A stretch of DNA of 64,000 nt from contig JBANSL010000012.1 in the NCBI GenBank assembly GCA_037127255.1, forward strand, positions 17,122,615 through 17,186,614, given 5' to 3'. Shown here one piece after another: positions 32,101 to 42,902 of the stretch. Each line of letters starts with the position of its first letter. Position 1 is the first letter of the stretch. This DNA is from Persicaria tinctoria. Lineage: Eukaryota > Streptophyta > Magnoliopsida > Caryophyllales > Polygonaceae. Made by a program: the position numbers and the translations under genes. The notes under the pieces were generated by a model that ran no database searches, was not told the origin of the DNA, and was given only the letters and a program-made list of their open reading frames with translations.

Positions 32101-32524
32101 AGATACATATATACACACATACATCTCAATTGACTGCAGCAGTTCCTATAGACGTGCATAGAGGGAGGAGAAAATCTCTCTAACTTATTTGACTAATTAA
32201 ACAGATAACAATAACAATAATTATAAACGGTTCCTGATTAGTAGGGAATGATTATTCCTTAGCATGCCCCTGCAAGATGGACACCGGGAGAGCAGAGTCC
32301 AATCTTGGATAGGAGAAGCTGAAGACGCGAGCATAGAAGCGGTTTGGTGAGGCAATCTGTTAGCTGGTCAACGGTAGGGACATAGGCAACCCTGAGGGTT
32401 CCTCTCGGGACAAGTTCTTTGATGAAGTGGAACGTCAAAGCAACGTGCTTCATTCGGAAGTGAAATACAGGGTTTGAGATGAGACTTTTGGCGCTAAAGT
32501 TGTCACAGTACAAGACGGGCGAAG

Positions 32525-33084
32525 TGATACAATCCGGGAAACGTCAAATTGACCAACAAGGAGGCAGCTGAGATTTATTCAAGGATTTGAAGTGATGAAG
32601 ATTAATTATCCATGGTGTTCTTAAATTTTTAGTTTTAGTTAATTTTAGCCTATCCTATTATTTAATAAATTTGAATATTTAATAAGTATTAGTTTTTATA
32701 TTAGTTGAGTTTTATTATATTGTTGATGGGCTTTAGGAATTTGTTAGAAAAACTATTAGGGTTTTTAAGTCATTAGGTTTTCTATGTGTCGCTATTTAAA
32801 TATTTTTATGATGAATGAAAGAAGACGCTCCATCATTATTTTCCCCAAAACAAGTTTCTTGAGAAATCCTAATGGACGTGAGAATCGTTCATCTTCTTTG
32901 TGAAATTCGAAAAACTAAGGACCGTGAGAAGCGGCGCTAAATGATTAATTTGTTTGTGAGATTCAAGCAAGTTGAGAACTCATTGGTCTAAAGGAGGATT
33001 CATAAGGTTCGAGTTCTTTCGCAAATCCAATTCGACTACCTATTCAAAGCGATCGGGCACCCTTAGGCGTGAGATAAGCCATCA
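32525..33084 (-). mobile_element. Solo LTR inserted in Copia RNase H
   Basis: A 560-bp segment with TGATAC...CCATCA ends splits the Copia RNase H between the helix ending in KDLPQ-like sequence and PVLYCDN. The flanking 5-mers cgaag and ctgag differ at two of five positions and may be a decayed duplication. Its termini resemble those of the Gypsy LTRs further right (TGATAG/ATCA). There is no internal coding. Confidence 0.7.
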
Positions 33085-34084
33085 CTGAGGTAGATCCTTG
33101 ACACCCAATTCATGAAGAAGAGAGGCTTATCCATACGAGCTCTGAGTAAGTGTCTACGAGAGCTTAATTTGTATTATGACTCCGTGAACGAACGAGCAAC
33201 TGTCTTCTATTTGCGTGAGCTCCATGAGATCGGAGTTTTGCCAAGGAAGATGACTTACCCTTTGGTTGACGTGTAATCATCCTTGTTACCTGCCCAATCA
33301 ACATCGAAAAATCCATGTAAATCTGAAGGATCGTGCTTGTGGATGGAGATGTTGTGATCAAGAGTTCCTTTGAGATAACGATCGAAGAACTCTTTTTAGA
33401 GCAGTCCAGTGAGCGATGGAGGGGGTTTGCATGAATTGTGAAAGTTTATTTACTGACGTCTTGCCTTGTAAGGGATAGGTATTACAAGCTTCCCACAACC
33501 ATTCGATATTCAGTGGCAGATTCTAGACTAGTATCGGAGGACCTCTTTAGAGCAGTGTTGACGTCCATTGGGGTAGAAATCGGTTTGTTGTCAAGCATGT
33601 TGGTTTTGATCAAGATGTCTTGGACATACTTGCGTTGGTTGAGAAAGAGGCCTTGAGTGGTCTCCTGTACTTCCACTCCAAGAAAATATGAAAGCTTACC
33701 CGGATTTTTGAGGGAGAAACGTGAGGAAAGGGCAGATATGAATGATTCCAGGGACTGTGGATGATTCCTAGTTAAGATTATGTCGTCAACATATAATAGA
33801 AGGTAGATGACAGTAGAGTTTCGTCGAAGGGTGAACAAAGAAGCATCGGGTATAGAATTGACGAAAACTTATTGAAGGAGAAATTGTCGAAGTTCTGTGT
33901 ACCATGCGGCCATGCCCTAGGAGTCGGCTTTAGGCTGTATATGGCCTTATTCAGTTTGCAAATAGAGTGTGGATGATCCTTATATGCAAATCTCGGGGGT
34001 TGTTCCATGTAAATGTCCTCCATAAGGGTCCCTTGGAGGAACGCGGAGCCGATTAGGAGGGTGGTTCACAATGTCCGATCGCAC

Positions 34085-34350
34085 CGGGCCCGAAAATTTT
34101 AGGTGCCTTATAATTTTAAATCTAGCATATATAGCTATGTAAGAATCTTTGTTCTAGTGGTTGTAAGAACACTTTATTTTCCTCTCTCCTAGGTTCGATT
34201 CCCCTTATCAACAACTTTTTTCACATTTTTTCAACTTAACTATACATTTGGGCCTCGAAACCGGCCCTTACAATTTTATTTATTTATTTTTGCTTCAAAA
34301 TTTTGTTACTTACTTTTTATCGAAAATTTGAATTGATGGCCCCCACAAAA
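34085..34350 (+). mobile_element. SINE-like insertion with tRNA-type boxes
   Basis: TTCTAGTGGTTGTAAGAAC (A-box-like) is followed about 25 bp later by GGTTCGATTCC (B-box consensus) at 34193-34203. It interrupts the Copia reverse transcriptase. The borders are not defined by a clear duplication. Confidence 0.5.
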
Positions 34351-35880
34351 TTAATACGTAGTCCATAAAACTAATTTGGAATCACATCCCGGTCTTTGGT
34401 GAAATCCCTCTGAAGTCACAGTGACTGGTTTCACCACCGGATTAAAGGTCTCTCTGAAGTCACATCCCGGTCTTTGGTGAAATCCCTGACCTAGGGAGCC
34501 ATCAAGGTTAAGTTTGACCCAAAGCACCCACTTGCAACCCATGATATTCTGAGATGTAGATCGCGAAACAAAAGTTCATGTATTGTTGGTGCAAAGAGCC
34601 TCGTACTTTGGTCATAGCATCTCGCCATTGTGGGTTCTTTAGGGCTTGGGTGATGTTAAGAGGCTCTAGATATAGGTTTGGTGATGTTGTTTATGGACTT
34701 TGTGATGACCTGACGTGCAAGAGGGGTAATAGGAAAGGCGAGAGGGATTGGCGACATCGAAAAATGTTGTAGTGGTATAGAGGTGGAGGCGTGGTGTTTA
34801 ACTAGAGTAGATAAGGGAACGGGTGAGGAAGGATTAGGCTGAATTATGGGGATAATGGGTTGGGCCGAGGGGTTAGTGGGCTGGGTAGGTTGATTTCCTG
34901 AATGAGTGGGGGGGGGGGGGGGGGTGGACGACTGATTGGGTGGCCCCATTTGGTAGGGTGATTGGAAGGGGTAAATGGAAATCAACTGAGGGGTGAGGTA
35001 GGCATCGTGGGTTACATGGTGTGAGACTTCGCTGTCCATTAGCCACGACTGATTGGAGGGTTGGATACTTGGATTGAGGCAGTGTTGGCCTAGGGAAGGG
35101 AGGGTCAGAAGGTTGCTAGAGGGAAAAGAGTAGGAGTTGATTGACGAAAGAGAGGGCAATAAGATAGGACATGGCCTTGTTCATGGAACCACTAGCAGCG
35201 ACCTTGAAACAGCCTTGAAGGAGGGCGAGGTTGCGCTTGTGCCTAAGGAGCAGAATTCCACGATGGAGAGGGAGACTGGACCTGAGCCTGGGAAGAGGAG
35301 GAGGAAGGACTCTTGCCCTTGCTTTTGAGAGGCCGATACTGCACTGTCATGGGCGACGTTGGGGTTGAATCTGGGGTGCGGTTAGCAGCATATTTCAAGG
35401 ATGTGTCATGAGTCCAGAGTTTCTCATGGAGATCGACAAAGGGAATGGTGGTGTCCCTTGCTCGTATGTCGTCAATGACCGACTAGTAGGAGGAGTCGAG
35501 CCCTTTAAGAACATCAATGATATCTTTGAGATCTTGAGGCTTTCCGAGAGATGCGAGGAGATCGACAATAACAAATACCTGATTGATGTAGTCAAAGACA
35601 TGTTGGGTGCCAAAGTCAAGGAGTGAAGCCATTCTTTGAGAAGGCCGATGTGAGCTCTAGACGGCTTGGTATACATCTCTTCAAGGATTTGCCAGAGCTA
35701 GCGAGAAGCAGAGGCTTCGCGGACTAGTATCGCTACAGTAAGGGTAAAGGTGCCCATAATACCGCCTTTGAAGAGTTGATCCTGGCGGAGCCAAGTATCA
35801 TAAGCCGAATTAGCATTGGTGAAGTTGACAAGTTGAAACGGATTAGAGGGTCCCTCGGGTTTGGGAAAAAGATGGCTATT

Positions 35881-36086
35881 GTTGTTGTTTATTTTTGAAA
35901 ATTTTCCTTAATTTTGTTTAACATTTCTCTTGATTCAAAATTTATTTTTCAAGATTTACTTATTTAAATTTAAAGATAAAATCAATTCATATTCTTTTGC
36001 AAAAATAGTTCAGCTAACCTTTTTATGTTATTATATAAAAACTAGGTGTTTGTGTAAACTAAATATCAAATTGGTGTATCTATACG
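35881..36086. other. AT-rich spacer
   Basis: No feature is recognised between the Copia remnant and the next repeat. Confidence 0.4.
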
Positions 36087-36616
36087 GTTATAAATCGGGG
36101 TGGGTAGGGATTACAGTGGGGCGGGGATTTTCCGATCTCCGTGGAGAATCCCCGATACAGGGATGGGGAAAATAAATGGAGATGGAAAAGGGATGGGGGC
36201 ACAAACAATTTCTCACACGGGAATGAGAATGGGGATGGAAATGATAGTCCCCACCCCGTTTTCCGCCCCGCCCAGCCATCCGATGGGGAACCCCACAGAG
36301 ATCCCCGATGGGGACCCGTTAAACACCTTCAAGTTTGGTACAAGTATTTTTTTTAACATTTTTAATTATTATTTGTTATTAATTAACTTATCTATATTAT
36401 ATTTTTTATTTTTAAAGTTTAATATATTTTGTGGTAGGCATAAACTTACATATTAAACTAAGGTGAAACCTATGTCGTGGAATTTGATTGGGAAATCAGT
36501 AAGGAAACCCGCAGGGAAACTAATTACGGGACATTAAACAGGGGTGAGGACTAGGCAGGGATGGGAACGAGGACAATTCTCAATCCCTAAACGAGGATGG
36601 GGATGGGGAACCCACC
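36087..36616. mobile_element. hAT-like GGGGATGGGGA repeat element, decayed
   Basis: It starts with GGGGTGGGTAGGGATTACAG and ends with GAGGATGGGGATGGGGAACC, dense in GGGGAT/CCCC motifs near both ends and AT-rich in the middle. The architecture matches the other hAT MITEs here, but no target duplication is visible. Confidence 0.5.
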
Positions 36617-36627
36617 TTGTTTTATGG

Positions 36628-36829
36628 TTTTTTTTTGGCTGACGAGGAACCCACCTTCGGTGGTAAACTCCGAGCACATGACCCAACCGGCAAGAGCCAC
36701 GTACTAGGTGAACCGGTTTGCACCGACCGGCTTGATCCGGTGATAGGGAGCAAGGTAAACCTTGACTTTTTACCCATCCCCTTGCTCCTTACCACTGGAC
36801 CACCCCGACTGGGGCAAAATAGTGATAAA
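36628..36829 (-). mobile_element. SINE copy 1
   Basis: Read on the minus strand it begins near GGGGTGGTCCAGTGGTAAGG, an A-box-like region, and ends in poly-A (poly-T at 36628-36636 on plus). It is flanked by tttatgg at 36621-36627 and 36830-36836. The layout is a tRNA-derived plant SINE of about 200 bp. Confidence 0.75.
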
Positions 36830-36836
36830 TTTATGG

Positions 36837-36930
36837 CTTTTTTTAAAACCCAAAATAATAAAATAATTGACTTGGTCACCCCGATAGGGATCGAACTTGC
36901 GACCTCCTTACAACTGGACCTCCTGTCGTT
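36837..36930 (-). mobile_element. SINE copy 2 (short)
   Basis: The minus strand reads GGAGGTCCAGTTGTAAGG and then AAGTTCGATCCC, a good B-box. It is bounded by tttatgg at 36830-36836 and 36931-36937. A T-run follows the left duplication, so the tail is on that side. Confidence 0.65.
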
Positions 36931-36937
36931 TTTATGG

Positions 36938-37340
36938 CTTTTTTTTGTCTTCCAAGTTACTATCATGTCACTTTGTGTACTTTTTATTCTTTTTTTTTTA
37001 ACCAAGGGCGGGTCATGGATCCGCCCTTGTTGTTGTTGTTTTTTTTTATCACTTTTGTTTTTATTGTCTCTTTCGGATCCTATGTAAAATTTTTTTTTTA
37101 TGTTTTTTACAACGGACGGATATAAGATTCATTCGTGTATTTTTTTTAACAACTTCCAATAATTATTAAATGGGTGTCGTGCTATGTATGCAATGGATCC
37201 TGGATCAGTCTATTAGAGTGCATATGTCACTTGTCTCCCGTGCATATAGCACAATGCCACAATCCTTATAAATCAAGATATTACGATGAAAAGATACGTC
37301 AAATTGAGGAATTTATAACACACTTTTCATGCCTTATAGT
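36938..37340. other. T-rich intergenic region
   Basis: Low-complexity T-rich DNA with leucine/phenylalanine-rich spurious frames. No gene is supported. Confidence 0.5.
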
Positions 37341-37980
37341 TAGACCTATCAAAAAATAACCCGACCCAAAAAACCCGACTCGTACGTCCGATAATTTTAC
37401 TGGTTTGAACCCGGTGTTTTAGATCCGGGATCCAAAATTGACCTGAACCCGAACTACCAGGGGCTTTTAGGGTCGAGACTCGATGACCCGTTGAGTTAAA
37501 ATCGACCCGGTGAGTCAGCACCATGTAGATGCTACACAAGCACTGGATATACCCCATACAGATTCATCATGCAATTGTGTTTGTTAAGGTCACTCGTAAG
37601 TTAAATAACGTATATATTTTATAATTATATTATGTTTAGAACACTTATTTTTATAAATATGATTTTTATGCTTAAAATATTTATATATTATTATTATTAT
37701 TATATTTATTATTATTATTATATTTATAAATTTAAATGTAATATAATTATTTACTTTAATTTGACATATTTATATTATAATTTAATTTTGAAAATATTTT
37801 AATATTTTTAAAAAGTCTTTAAAAAGTTTGAATTTTGTGACCCGTTGGGTCAATTTGAACCCGTGACAAACCCGGTTTGGCTTGATCTGGAATGACCGGT
37901 AACCCGATTGATCTGAAACCTGAACTACTCAGGACCCGAATGACCCAAATTCGATCCAAATGACCCGATTGACAAGCATA
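37341..37980. mobile_element. Degenerate hAT MITE (CCCGACCC family)
   Basis: It starts TAGACCTATCAAAAAATAAC and ends near GACCCGATTGACAAGCATA, closely paralleling the complete copy at 24971-25389. The centre is AT-rich and the terminal duplication has decayed. Confidence 0.6.
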
Positions 37981-38511
37981 CTTGTAATGCATTAACTATT
38001 TTAGTAGAGTTTAGCAAGTGTTATATTCATTCACGCCAAACATAGCTTAAAGTGCTTGGATCCAATAATTATTGTTCAATTTTTTTTTTGTTTGGTGAGG
38101 ATTATAGTTCAACCATAAACTTGTTAAGTATTTTTTTTTTGGTAAGCAACTTGTTAAGTATTTAGTTACACGATTTATAATGTGCTTCAAACAACTTAAA
38201 TTACACATATCCGCCGTAAATTATGGTACATTTTATATAACCACCCATAAAAAGTTAAATTACAATAAACCACCCATAAATTTGACTTGTTTTCATAAGA
38301 TCACCCACGCATTAATTCTCTATTTGTTTTGTTTAAAATGACCAAAATACTCCTAATTCAAGCTTTTTTTTATCAGCCAAGCTTATTTGTTTGTACTTTG
38401 TAAAGGAAAAATGTTGCATGTATATAAGTGTTTGGATTCCAATTGCATTATGTTTATAATACAAAATAGACAAGGTCGTATTTGGTAAACAAAAAATTTG
38501 AGGTAAATTAA
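37981..38511. other. Intergenic with half of a foldback-like repeat
   Basis: Around 38225-38310 the motif ACCACCCATAAA is repeated, resembling one arm of the Mutator MITE at 28306-28995. No gene is seen. Confidence 0.4.
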
Positions 38512-38699
38512 GAGTGTGTTTGGATTCCATAATTTATTAATTATATATAATGTAATAGTTTTATCCCGATGTATGTTATTATTTGGTTAAATTACTATTT
38601 TACCTCAGTTTTTATGAGAGTTTTAGTTATACAACCAACTGCTAACCCGATGTAAATAATTGAATTATAATTAAAATGAAATGGAATTCAAACTCACCC
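38512..38699. mobile_element. Tourist-like MITE
   Basis: A 188-bp element with ends GAGTGTGTTTGGATTCCA and (reverse complement) GGGTGAGTTTGAATTCCA, flanked by taa (38509-38511 and 38700-38702), as for Harbinger-type MITEs. Confidence 0.8.
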
Positions 38700-39132
38700 T
38701 AAAAACTCCAACTGATATATATCTAAATTGGATTTGCAAGTGAAGAGTCGAGACTTGCAATAGCTCCTAACAGTTTTTTCTCCTACAAATGTTGAATAAG
38801 ATAGGGATAAGCTCTAAAATAAAAACAAAATTATTTCTTTAAAAGAAGGGTAAATTAGCTCATATCTTAAATTACAAACCATATTATTTAAAAAATAAGC
38901 TAAGCTTATACATATCATTTGGCAAATTAGTCGAACACGAATAATTTTATTACGGAGTATGTATATTTTACCCTAAATTTAAATCATAGCAAAATTTATA
39001 GTTATATTGTACATTTAATTTAATTAGTTGACATAATTTATTAATTTTTTTATTTTAAATTTCTGTTATTTTAAACATATTATAAAATGTATAATCAAAT
39101 AATTAAAATTATTAGAATTCAAATCCCATCCC
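38700..39132. other. AT-rich intergenic
   Basis: No ORF or repeat structure of note. Confidence 0.5.
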
Positions 39133-39234
39133 TTAGAGCGTGTTTGGTTGACAACTTAAAAACCAAGGAAGTAAAAATTCCCAGAAAGTCGGAGAAATAC
39201 ATGTGTTTCGTTAATATTTTTTAAAGATGAAAAT

Positions 39235-39414
39235 TGTTATGTTCCTAATAGGGACTATGATAATTTGACAGGGAAAGGGAGATTAGGGTTAAAAGAGAGT
39301 AAAGATAGAAAGAGAGTAAGGGTAAAGAGTAATTATTTGATTATTCATTGGACGCCCTTTCTAATACAAGATATGAGATATTTATACTAACCCCTCTAAC
39401 CTCTATACATGACA
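39235..39414 (-). repeat. 3' LTR of the short LTR element
   Basis: A 180-bp direct copy of 40894-41073, with TG...CA ends on the minus strand. Confidence 0.88.
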
Positions 39415-39724
39415 CAACCCACTCCTTATAAAAGTTTTGTCCTCAAAGCTTATTACAATTAAAAAAAAAAGCTTATTACAATTAAAAAAACAGCAATATC
39501 TAATCACATAAGGATGAAGTGTAATTGTTTGTAGCCACACAATTGCTCCCTGCAATACCCTTGCAGGACATTTGGTGGAGGTACTGCATAAAGGATTTGC
39601 TCAACAAAAGCAACAATTCCTTGCACAGTATATCCTTGCCCAATATACAATCACACAGTCATCCCAAAAACTTGCTTCCAAAACCCAAAATTTGTAGCTT
39701 CCAACTCAACGGCTTAGTTCAGCA

Positions 39725-40789
39725 TCACAGCAAGTTGACTATCACACCTCCAGGATCAAAAATCAAGTCCTCGTTCAACAATCTCTGTTTGCCTCCGATC
39801 GAAGTACTAACAAGGGATACATCTTGACGACTACCAATGCCAAGTTCAATAGCATACTCCCTGATAGTATCCACTTTACTGCAAGCATTAACTATAACCA
39901 ACGAAGGATAAACCGAGAGTGATCCTTTTCCTCTATCGAACGGCACCAAAACAAGTCCATGTTTGAAGCATTTGAGGCTGAACAAAGCATAAGTAGGCGA
40001 GTTGTAACCCAATTGATCAGGCAAGGCCATGTAAGTTGCTCTAAATTCACCCCTCTCACGATCTATGACATCAAAACCTCCACCCGGGTCGAAAATAATC
40101 GTACCCACTAGCCCAAACATTTCTATGAGCACTTGGTCTGCACTAGAGGATACCACCGTACCAATTGAATTTTGCCAAAAATCAGTAATACCGATCTCTG
40201 TATCTTTTATCATCACAGGCATCTCGATTCCCATAGTATGTTTTTGAAATCTTGGTGCTAAACTATCCCAAGGTAGAGATCTGAAAGTTACCTTTGATTG
40301 CTCGAACCGGGGATGAAGTTCGTCTTGCTTCCCGGTGGCTTCTTTCCTCAGGGCTTTCATATCTTCGAAATTCTGCCTTGGAGCTTCGATGTTGAATTCT
40401 TGGCCTCCTCTAATGGTAATTCCCCAAGGAATTGTCGGTTCGTCGGCTTCTGTGTTGCCAGTTCTTGGAATCGGAATTTGCCCCTGATCGGAGCCCTCCG
40501 TCACCGAGATCTGGAGATCTGAACCTCCTGCCCCCGCCGATTTCTCGAGCCCTGCTCCTGCAGCATCACCATGATTGGCCACGAACGGAAGTCGCTCACT
40601 CCCCGCGATGACTTTCTCGACCAATTCCGTCAGGGCATCGATCTTCAGATCCGTCTCGGCCCGGCGTTTCGTTGAATCTTGCAAAATTTGCTGCGTCGCT
40701 GCGATGAATTGTTGAGATGCCACCACAAATTCCTGATTCGCCGCGAATAATTGCTGCATGTGCTGAAGTAGCGCCTCCGTCTTCTTCAC
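39725..40789 (-). CDS. Unfamiliar 354-aa protein of a non-autonomous LTR element
   Basis: The ORF lies between LTRs and encodes no pol domain. Residues 1-65 form a glutamine/alanine-rich helix (ALLQHMQQLFAANQEF, then TDLKIDALTELVEKVI), likely a coiled coil, like the N-terminus of some Gypsy Gag proteins. A different frame just upstream (40829 start) reads MVEGTRMKMLEDKCE, a typical Gag beginning, so a one-base shift near 40785 has probably split the true N-terminus. Residues 70-150 are low complexity. Residues 155-354 (PRFEQSKVTFRSLPWDSL, DVIDRERGEFRATYMAL, FDRGKGSLSVYPSLVIV) look globular, but I recognise no family, zinc knuckle or protease motif. It could be a diverged Gag or a captured host fragment. 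Stops are absent for 354 codons, which suggests constraint or youth. Confidence 0.55.
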   Translation of the reverse strand: MKKTEALLQHMQQLFAANQEFVVASQQFIAATQQILQDSTKRRAETDLKIDALTELVEKVIAGSERLPFVANHGDAAGAGLEKSAGAGGSDLQISVTEGSDQGQIPIPRTGNTEADEPTIPWGITIRGGQEFNIEAPRQNFEDMKALRKEATGKQDELHPRFEQSKVTFRSLPWDSLAPRFQKHTMGIEMPVMIKDTEIGITDFWQNSIGTVVSSSADQVLIEMFGLVGTIIFDPGGGFDVIDRERGEFRATYMALPDQLGYNSPTYALFSLKCFKHGLVLVPFDRGKGSLSVYPSLVIVNACSKVDTIREYAIELGIGSRQDVSLVSTSIGGKQRLLNEDLIFDPGGVIVNLL

Positions 40790-40875
40790 ACTTGTCTTCC
40801 AACATCTTCATGCGAGTACCTTCCACCATGGTTATCGCCCAATCTGATATTCTCGGCCAGTGAGACTGAAATTGA

Positions 40876-40891
40876 CCTTACTCTGATACCA
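40876..40891 (-). other. Primer-binding site (tRNA-iMet type)
   Basis: On the minus strand TGGTATCAGAGTAAGG begins two nucleotides after the 5' LTR. TGGTATCAGAG is complementary to the 3' end of initiator tRNA-Met. Confidence 0.8.
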
Positions 40892-40893
40892 TT

Positions 40894-41073
40894 TGTTATG
40901 TTCCTAATAGGGACTATGAGAATTTGATAGGGAAAAGGAGATTAGGGTTAAGAGAGAGTAAAGAGAGAAAGAGAGTAAAGGTAAAGAGTAATTGTTTGAT
41001 TATTCATTGGATGCCCTTTCTAATACAAGATATGAGGTATTTATACTAACCCCTCTAACCTCTATACATGACA
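40894..41073 (-). repeat. 5' LTR of the short LTR element
   Basis: A 180-bp direct copy of 39235-39414. Transcription of the ORF should start in it, after the TATA-like AGTATAAATA. Confidence 0.88.
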
Positions 41074-41390
41074 AAACCCAGAAATCCCACTTCCCATGAA
41101 GTTAAATTCCTCCAAATTGGAAGAAGTTCACTTACCTAGTCCCACAGGTAAGTTCAACTTCCACCATTTTTTATTTGAAAATTTTCAATTCCTCCTTTTA
41201 ATCCTCTAAAGTAAAAAAATCAATCGAACACATTTTCACAATTCTCATCAATTAGACTTCTTGAAATTCAATTCACATGAAATAACTTCCTGGGAATTTA
41301 AATTCCCACGTTGAACCAAACGAGCCTTATTTTAATTCCCCCTGAAAATGATTCAAATAATATATATATTAGTTTAGTACCCGCACTTTT

Positions 41391-42142
41391 AGGGTTGGCA
41401 TGGTACGGTAACCACCAAAAAATGGTGATTACCACGTACCAACCACAAATTGGTGGTACGCAAATTTTTATACCACGTACCAACCATGAGTCGTGGTTAC
41501 CGTATATGTGGTAACCACGACTTGTGGTTACCATCGGTACATTACCATGGTTACCAAGCTTTAATTCTGTTTGTATTTTTTTGAAACCTCTTGGCTACCT
41601 TTCGGTAGTCATCAAAGTTATCAAACGAAAAAATATGATTACCAGAAATAATACTACGTATGGTTATTAAAAGTTCAAATAAATCAAGTTCACAACCTAA
41701 AGTACAAACCAATTCAAACCAACTAAGTTCAAAGTCTTGAAACAAACCAAGTTCAATTGTTCAAACATTCAAAATCTTCTTGCAAGTTCAAACAAAACAA
41801 GTTCAAAGTCTTCAAACATTCTCAATGTTTCTACTGTTTCTAGTAGATAAAGTAGAAAATGACCCATTTAGGTCAAAATCAAAACACAAAATATAAATTA
41901 AAAACTTAAAACTTAAAGGTAATAACAAAAAAACATTAAATAAAAAAATTAGTATATATACTTGGTAACCATGGTAACCATGGTATTCAGATTTCATTAC
42001 CATTACCGTACCACATTCACGTGGTTACCACCAAGATGGTTACCACCATGTTGGTTACCACAAGTGTGGCTACCAACATAGTCGGTTTGTGGTTGGTACG
42101 TGGTTGGTATGGTAATTTCCGTACCATTTGCCAGTCCTAGGG
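41391..42142. mobile_element. hAT MITE with GGTTACCA/GGTACG motifs
   Basis: The 752-bp element is flanked by gcactttt (41383-41390 and 42143-42150). The left end reads AGGGTTGGCATGGTACGG, and the right end in reverse complement reads CCCTAGGACTGGCAAATGG and then TACGG. Dozens of GGTTACCA and GGTGGTTACC motifs face each other near both ends. There is no coding. Confidence 0.82.
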
Positions 42143-42150
42143 GCACTTTT

Positions 42151-42902
42151 GTGCGGTCTATTTTTTTAAATTAATACATTTAGTATTTAAAAAATGTATA
42201 AAAAAAAATCTAATCTAGCTCGGTTGAAAAAAGCTTTTCATAGACATATCATGAGAATATTCAGAGAAGAGATATATGGTAGATATTTAGCAAATCGAAA
42301 CAAATCCTAACAGATATATGACATATATTTGTGGATTTGGATTTAGTTCTTATCAATTAATAACTAACAAATTCTTATCACTTTATAACAAACAAATCCT
42401 ACATGATTAATTTTATGATTAATACTAATTACTAATTAAAATCAATATATCTAATTATCAAATCCTATATAAAAAAATCATAACAAACAAATCATATGGA
42501 ATTAATTCTATGATTAATATTAGTTACTAATTACTGATTAAACAATCCTATATAAAAAAAAAACAAAAATCCTAACCAAAAAATCCTACAATACTGGCTC
42601 CATAATCATGAGATTCAGTTGTATGTCCAACTATCCTTAGCACCCCAATGACATCTAATAAAAATGTTAATGATATTAGAAAATACGAAGAACTAAATTA
42701 ATATATAAAGTTAGCTAATTAAATCACGTACCAACCATACGAATATAATCGACATTTAATTTGGACTCGAAATTAACTCGAACTCGACAAATTGAAATCC
42801 GTGCATCGGAATAGATGGTTGCTCAATCTGAGTGATAAAGGTATTACTGAATAGTAAAATACGATGTTTGAATGGACTACATCGGACTTTAATAGTGTGT
42901 TT
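42151..42902. other. AT-rich intergenic
   Basis: Short repeats such as CAAATCCTA/ACAAATCCT recur at 42300-42590. No gene is seen. Confidence 0.5.

Larger units (their letters stand above)
32101..35880 (-). pseudogene. Degenerate Ty1/Copia retrotransposon
   Basis: Minus-strand pieces occur in the proper Copia order. They are a Gag-like segment (35395-35676), a proline/serine-rich pre-RT region (34656-35159), RT start (FRETFNPVVKPVTV, 34351-34542), RT middle (CKLNKAIYSLK, 33778-34023), RT catalytic LLLYVDDIILT (33482-33838), the RNase H segment GFFDVDWAGNKDDYTSTKG (about 33240-33320), and the RNase H end PVLYCDNFSAKS to LTKPL (32259-32513). Protease and integrase were not recognised. Many frameshifts and stops are present. 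It is interrupted by a solo LTR (32525-33084) and a SINE-like insertion near 34085-34350. A local duplication around TCCCGGTCTTTGGTGAAATC lies at 34387-34485, and a G-run (about 34911-34923) lies in the pre-RT part. Confidence 0.85.
39235..41073 (-). mobile_element. Short non-autonomous LTR retrotransposon with a single ORF
   Basis: Two direct LTRs of exactly 180 bp (39235-39414 and 40894-41073) are about 93-95% alike by eye. On the minus strand each runs TGTCATGTATAGAGG to GGAACATAACA and has a TATA-like AGTATAAATACC. Next to the 5' LTR is a primer-binding site TGGTATCAGAG for initiator tRNA-Met, and next to the 3' LTR a purine tract AAGGAGTGGG. Only one long ORF lies between. There is no reverse transcriptase or integrase, so it depends on others. 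The flanking bases do not give a clean duplication. Confidence 0.85.
39136..41326. mobile_element. Tourist-like MITE carrying an LTR element
   Basis: The ends are GAGCGTGTTTGGTTGACAAC and (reverse complement) GGCTCGTTTGGTTCAACG, with tta at 39133-39135 and 41327-41329. Without the LTR element inside it would be about 350 bp, a normal MITE length. It has no transposase. Confidence 0.7.

Noticed and set aside
34130..34210. tRNA gene
   Set aside because: There are A-box-like and B-box motifs but no acceptor stem or anticodon arm; SINE-like origin is more likely.
36885..36930. tRNA gene on minus strand
   Set aside because: A good B-box and weak A-box but no cloverleaf. It is flanked by target duplications, so it is a SINE.
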